This document shows positions 61,447-64,000 of a stretch of DNA of 64,000 nt, one piece after another. The translations under genes and the position numbers were made by a program. The DNA comes from Streptomyces chartreusis NRRL 3882 (GTDB lineage: Bacteria > Actinomycetota > Actinomycetes > Streptomycetales > Streptomycetaceae): assembly GCF_900236475.1 (NCBI RefSeq), contig NZ_LT963352.1:6638001-6702000 (forward strand), in the 5' to 3' direction. The notes below the pieces were generated by a model. It was not told where the DNA came from, made no database searches, and worked only from the letters and a program-made list of their open reading frames with translations. Every line of letters begins with the position of its first letter. Positions within the stretch are counted from its first letter, which is position 1.

Positions 61447-61607
61447 ACGGCATCTCGACCCTGCTGATCGTCGTCGGCCTGTTCCTCGTCGGCGGGATCT
61501 ACTCCTTCGTCAAGCAGAAGATGCCCAAGGGCCTGATCGTGCTGCTCTCCATCGGCGCCGCGATGTGCCTGGCGGCCGGTGTCGTGAGGCTGGAGGTGTG
61601 GAATTGA
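61443..61607 (+). CDS. Small two-helix membrane protein in the his operon, 54 aa
   Basis: The GTG at 61443 overlaps the hisB stop (GTGA), and its stop overlaps the hisH TTG start, so the gene is tied into the operon at both ends. The 54-residue product has two hydrophobic segments (about 3-22 and 30-48) joined by a basic turn, KQKMPKG. No known histidine enzyme is of this type. Position and overlaps argue that it is real. Function unknown. Confidence 0.85.
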   Translation: MNGISTLLIVVGLFLVGGIYSFVKQKMPKGLIVLLSIGAAMCLAAGVVRLEVWN

Positions 61608-62269
61608 GCGCCCCATCGAGCGCCCCCTCGAAGAAGCAGAAGAAGGTAGTCGTCTTCGACTACGGCTTCGGCAACGTCCGCTCCGCCGAGCGAGCCCTCG
61701 CGCGCGCGGGAGCCGACGTCGAGATAACGCGTGACTACGACAAGGCCCTGAACGCCGACGGGCTGCTCGTGCCCGGCGTCGGCGCCTTCGCCTCCTGCAT
61801 GAAGGGCCTGCGCGAGGCACGCGGCGACTGGATCGTCGACCGCCGGCTGTCCGGCGGGCGCCCGGTCATGGGCATCTGCGTCGGCATGCAGATCCTCTTC
61901 GCCCGCGGCATCGAACACGGCGTGGAGACCGAGGGCCTAGACGAGTGGCCCGGCTCGGTCGAGCCGCTCCAGGCCGAGATCGTGCCCCACATGGGCTGGA
62001 ACACCGTGGACGCGGCGCCCGGCTCGCAGCTGTTCGCCGGCCTGGACGCGGACGCGCGCTTCTACTTCGTGCACTCCTACGCCGTCCACGACTGGTCGCT
62101 GGAGACCCACAACCCGGCGATGGAGGCCCCCAAGGTCACCTGGTCCACGCACGGCAAGCCGTTCGTCGCGGCCGTCGAGAACGGCGCCCTGTGGGCCACG
62201 CAGTTCCACCCCGAGAAGTCCGGCGACGCCGGAGCCCAGCTCCTCACCAACTGGATCGGAACACTGTGA
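61604..62269 (+). CDS. hisH: Imidazole glycerol phosphate synthase, glutaminase subunit
   Basis: This 221-residue class I glutamine amidotransferase supplies ammonia to HisF. It starts at TTG 61604, with GGAGG at 61592-61596, after the small membrane protein gene. An N-terminal Lys/Ser-rich leader of about 15 residues precedes VVVFDYGFGNVRS. The nucleophile is Cys92 (GICVGMQ), and the His/Glu pair is in FHPEKSGDAG near 201. The stop overlaps priA. Confidence 0.97.
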   Translation: MSAPSSAPSKKQKKVVVFDYGFGNVRSAERALARAGADVEITRDYDKALNADGLLVPGVGAFASCMKGLREARGDWIVDRRLSGGRPVMGICVGMQILFARGIEHGVETEGLDEWPGSVEPLQAEIVPHMGWNTVDAAPGSQLFAGLDADARFYFVHSYAVHDWSLETHNPAMEAPKVTWSTHGKPFVAAVENGALWATQFHPEKSGDAGAQLLTNWIGTL

Positions 62270-62991
62270 GCAAGCTCGAACTCCTCCCCGCCGTCGACGT
62301 CCGCGACGGCCAGGCGGTGCGCCTGGTGCACGGCGAGTCCGGAACGGAGACCTCCTACGGCTCGCCCCTGGAGGCCGCCCTCGCCTGGCAGCGGTCCGGC
62401 GCCGAGTGGCTGCACCTGGTCGACCTGGACGCCGCGTTCGGCACCGGCGACAACCGCGAGCTGATCGCCGAGGTCGCCAAGGCGATGGACATCAAGGTGG
62501 AGCTGTCCGGCGGCATCCGCGACGACGACACCCTCGCCGCCGCCCTGGCCACCGGCTGCACCCGCGTGAACCTGGGCACGGCCGCCCTGGAGACCCCCGA
62601 GTGGGTCGCCAAGGTCATCGCCGAGCACGGCGACAAGATCGCGGTCGGACTGGACGTCCGCGGCACCACCCTGCGCGGCCGCGGCTGGACCCGCGACGGC
62701 GGCGACCTCTACGAGACGCTGGAGCGCCTCAACAAGGAGGGCTGCGCGCGGTACGTCGTCACGGACATCGCGAAGGACGGCACGCTCCAGGGCCCGAACC
62801 TGGAACTGCTGCGCAATGTGTGCGCCGCGACGGACCGCCCTGTCGTGGCCTCCGGCGGCGTGTCCTCGCTGGACGACCTCCGGGCCATCGCCGGCCTCGT
62901 GCCGCTCGGTGTCGAGGGCGCGATCGTAGGGAAGGCGCTGTACGCGAAGGCGTTCACCCTGGAAGAGGCATTGGAGACTGTGTCGTCATGA
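62266..62991 (+). CDS. priA: Bifunctional ProFAR/PRA isomerase PriA (HisA/TrpF)
   Basis: This 241-residue TIM barrel performs both the HisA and the TrpF isomerisations in Streptomyces and other actinobacteria that lack a separate trpF. Visible catalytic and binding residues are Asp11 (AVDVRDG), Arg19, Asp130 (GLDVRG), Arg143 (WTRDGG) and the TDIAKDG loop with Asp171. SGGIRDDD and ASGGVSSLDD are the phosphate sites. GTG start overlapping hisH; stop overlapping the RidA gene. Confidence 0.96.
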   Translation: MSKLELLPAVDVRDGQAVRLVHGESGTETSYGSPLEAALAWQRSGAEWLHLVDLDAAFGTGDNRELIAEVAKAMDIKVELSGGIRDDDTLAAALATGCTRVNLGTAALETPEWVAKVIAEHGDKIAVGLDVRGTTLRGRGWTRDGGDLYETLERLNKEGCARYVVTDIAKDGTLQGPNLELLRNVCAATDRPVVASGGVSSLDDLRAIAGLVPLGVEGAIVGKALYAKAFTLEEALETVSS

Positions 62992-63389
62992 GCGATGCCG
63001 TACGGCGCGTGCAGAGCGGAAGTCCCTGGGAAGAGAGTTTCGGTTTCGCGCGCGCCGTGGCGGCGGGCGATCGGGTGCTGGTGGCGGGCACGACACCCTT
63101 CAAGGGCGATGTGCTGTACGGGGAGGGCGATCCGTACGAGCAGGCCAAGGCGGCCTTCACCAGCGCCCTCGAGGCGATCGGCGAGTTCGGGCTCGGCATC
63201 GGGTCCGTGGTCCGTACGCGGATGTACCTGGCCCACTCGCGCGACCTCGACGAGGTGGGCCGGGCCCACAAGGAGCTGTTCGACTCCGTGCGCCCGGTCG
63301 CGACCTTCCTCGTCGTGGAGGGCTTCGTCGACCCGCGCGTCCTGGTGTCGGTGGAACTAGAGGCATTCAGAGGAACGGTGGATTCATGA
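62988..63389 (+). CDS. RidA/YjgF family deaminase
   Basis: This 133-residue RidA-type protein lies between priA and hisF with 4-nt overlaps on both sides. It has the family pattern (PWEESFGFARAVAAGDRVLVAGTTP) and a conserved Arg in VVRTRMYLAHSRDLDEVGR near 65-83. The C-terminal VEGFVDPRVLVSVELEAF follows. RidA proteins hydrolyse reactive enamine/imine by-products of PLP enzymes; here it could protect against products of amino acid biosynthesis. The activity is inferred from family. Confidence 0.9.
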   Translation: MSDAVRRVQSGSPWEESFGFARAVAAGDRVLVAGTTPFKGDVLYGEGDPYEQAKAAFTSALEAIGEFGLGIGSVVRTRMYLAHSRDLDEVGRAHKELFDSVRPVATFLVVEGFVDPRVLVSVELEAFRGTVDS

Positions 63390-64000
63390 CCCTGGCGGTC
63401 CGAGTCATCCCCTGCCTGGACGTGGACAACGGCCGGGTCGTCAAGGGCGTCAACTTCCAGAACCTGCGCGACGCGGGCGACCCCGTCGAGATGGCCAAGG
63501 TGTACGACGCCGAGGGCGCCGACGAGCTGACGTTCCTGGACATCACCGCCTCGTCGGGCAACCGCGAGACGACGTACGACGTGGTGCGCCGCACGGCCGA
63601 GCAGGTGTTCATCCCGCTCACGGTCGGCGGCGGGGTGCGCACCGCCGAGGACGTGGACAAGCTGCTGCGGGCCGGCGCGGACAAGGTCGGCGTCAACACG
63701 GCCGCGATCGCCCGCCCGGAGCTGATCCGGGAGATCGCGGAACGCTTCGGCCGCCAGGTCCTGGTCCTGTCGGTGGACGCGCGCCGCACCGAGTCCGGCT
63801 CCTTCGAGGTGACCACCCACGGCGGCCGTCGCGGCACCGGCATCGACGCCGTCGAGTGGGCGCACCAGGCCGCGGAGCTGGGCGCCGGCGAGATCCTGCT
63901 CAACTCCATGGACGCGGACGGCACCAAGGACGGCTACGACCTGGAGATGATCCAGGCAGTGCGGGGGCACGTGACCGTCCCGGTCATCGCCTCGGGCGGC
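63386..64000 (+). CDS. hisF: Imidazole glycerol phosphate synthase cyclase subunit, C-terminus outside window
   Basis: The first 205 residues of HisF are visible: VRVIPCLDVDNGRVVKG with catalytic Asp12, phosphate site TVGGGVRTAEDV, Asp131 (LSVDAR), LNSMDADGTKDGYD, and the second phosphate loop starting ASGG at the edge. It makes imidazole glycerol phosphate and AICAR with ammonia from HisH. The ATG overlaps the RidA stop. About 45-50 residues are missing at the right edge. Confidence 0.97.
   Translation, partial: MTLAVRVIPCLDVDNGRVVKGVNFQNLRDAGDPVEMAKVYDAEGADELTFLDITASSGNRETTYDVVRRTAEQVFIPLTVGGGVRTAEDVDKLLRAGADKVGVNTAAIARPELIREIAERFGRQVLVLSVDARRTESGSFEVTTHGGRRGTGIDAVEWAHQAAELGAGEILLNSMDADGTKDGYDLEMIQAVRGHVTVPVIASGG

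Overview
The window is about 64 kb of very GC-rich chromosomal DNA. It has actinomycete codon use, many GTG starts and many 4-nt stop/start overlaps (ATGA, GTGA). Gene content and order point firmly to a Streptomyces core chromosome. FtsL, SepF, YlmG and DivIVA are encoded beside FtsZ without FtsA, and the histidine operon carries the dual-substrate PriA isomerase. The order runs parallel to the region I remember as about SCO2100 down to SCO2048 in S. coelicolor; that comparison is from memory and was not computed. I see no rRNA, tRNA, insertion sequence, prophage or CRISPR array.

Layout. (1) 1-4.8 kb: a truncated YhgE/Pip-type membrane protein with a degenerate ABC ATPase behind a TetR-like palindrome, then a SAV_6107-type HEPN protein, a methyltransferase and a DUF3040 membrane protein. 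(2) 4.9-10.6 kb, minus strand: a MoxR-DUF58-transglutaminase operon and a beta-carbonic anhydrase. (3) 10.7-28.9 kb: the division and cell wall (dcw) cluster rsmH-ftsL-ftsI-murE-murF-mraY-murD-ftsW-murG-ftsQ-ftsZ-pgeF-yggS-sepF-ylmG-divIVA. It makes peptidoglycan precursors and builds the septum and the polar growth machinery. murC, ftsA and mraZ are not here. (4) 29-32.5 kb: ileS on the minus strand behind a T-box leader. (5) 32.8-46 kb: a histone-like/DksA-like protein, lspA, a pseudouridine synthase, transporters, a Tat-exported PhoD phosphatase, a DsbA-like thioredoxin and a DUF2252 protein. (6) 46.2-58.2 kb: dnaE, an NYN-domain protein, an ABC-2 exporter, a YbaK deacylase, a LON-domain protein and two poorly known genes. 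(7) 58.4-64 kb: the his operon hisD-hisC-hisB-(small membrane protein)-hisH-priA-ridA-hisF. It is joined by start/stop overlaps throughout and runs off the window inside hisF.

Most of the window is housekeeping, and I found no clear new multi-gene system. The best leads are small or regulatory: a 24-codon leader ORF with a TTA codon and a hairpin at its stop in front of ftsZ; tandem hairpins, one terminator-like, in the rsmH leader; a 32-codon ORF that bridges an ABC ATPase and its permease with overlaps at both ends; a 29-codon ORF in frame ahead of ftsW; a 54-aa membrane protein inside the his operon; and several uncatalogued palindromes at promoters.
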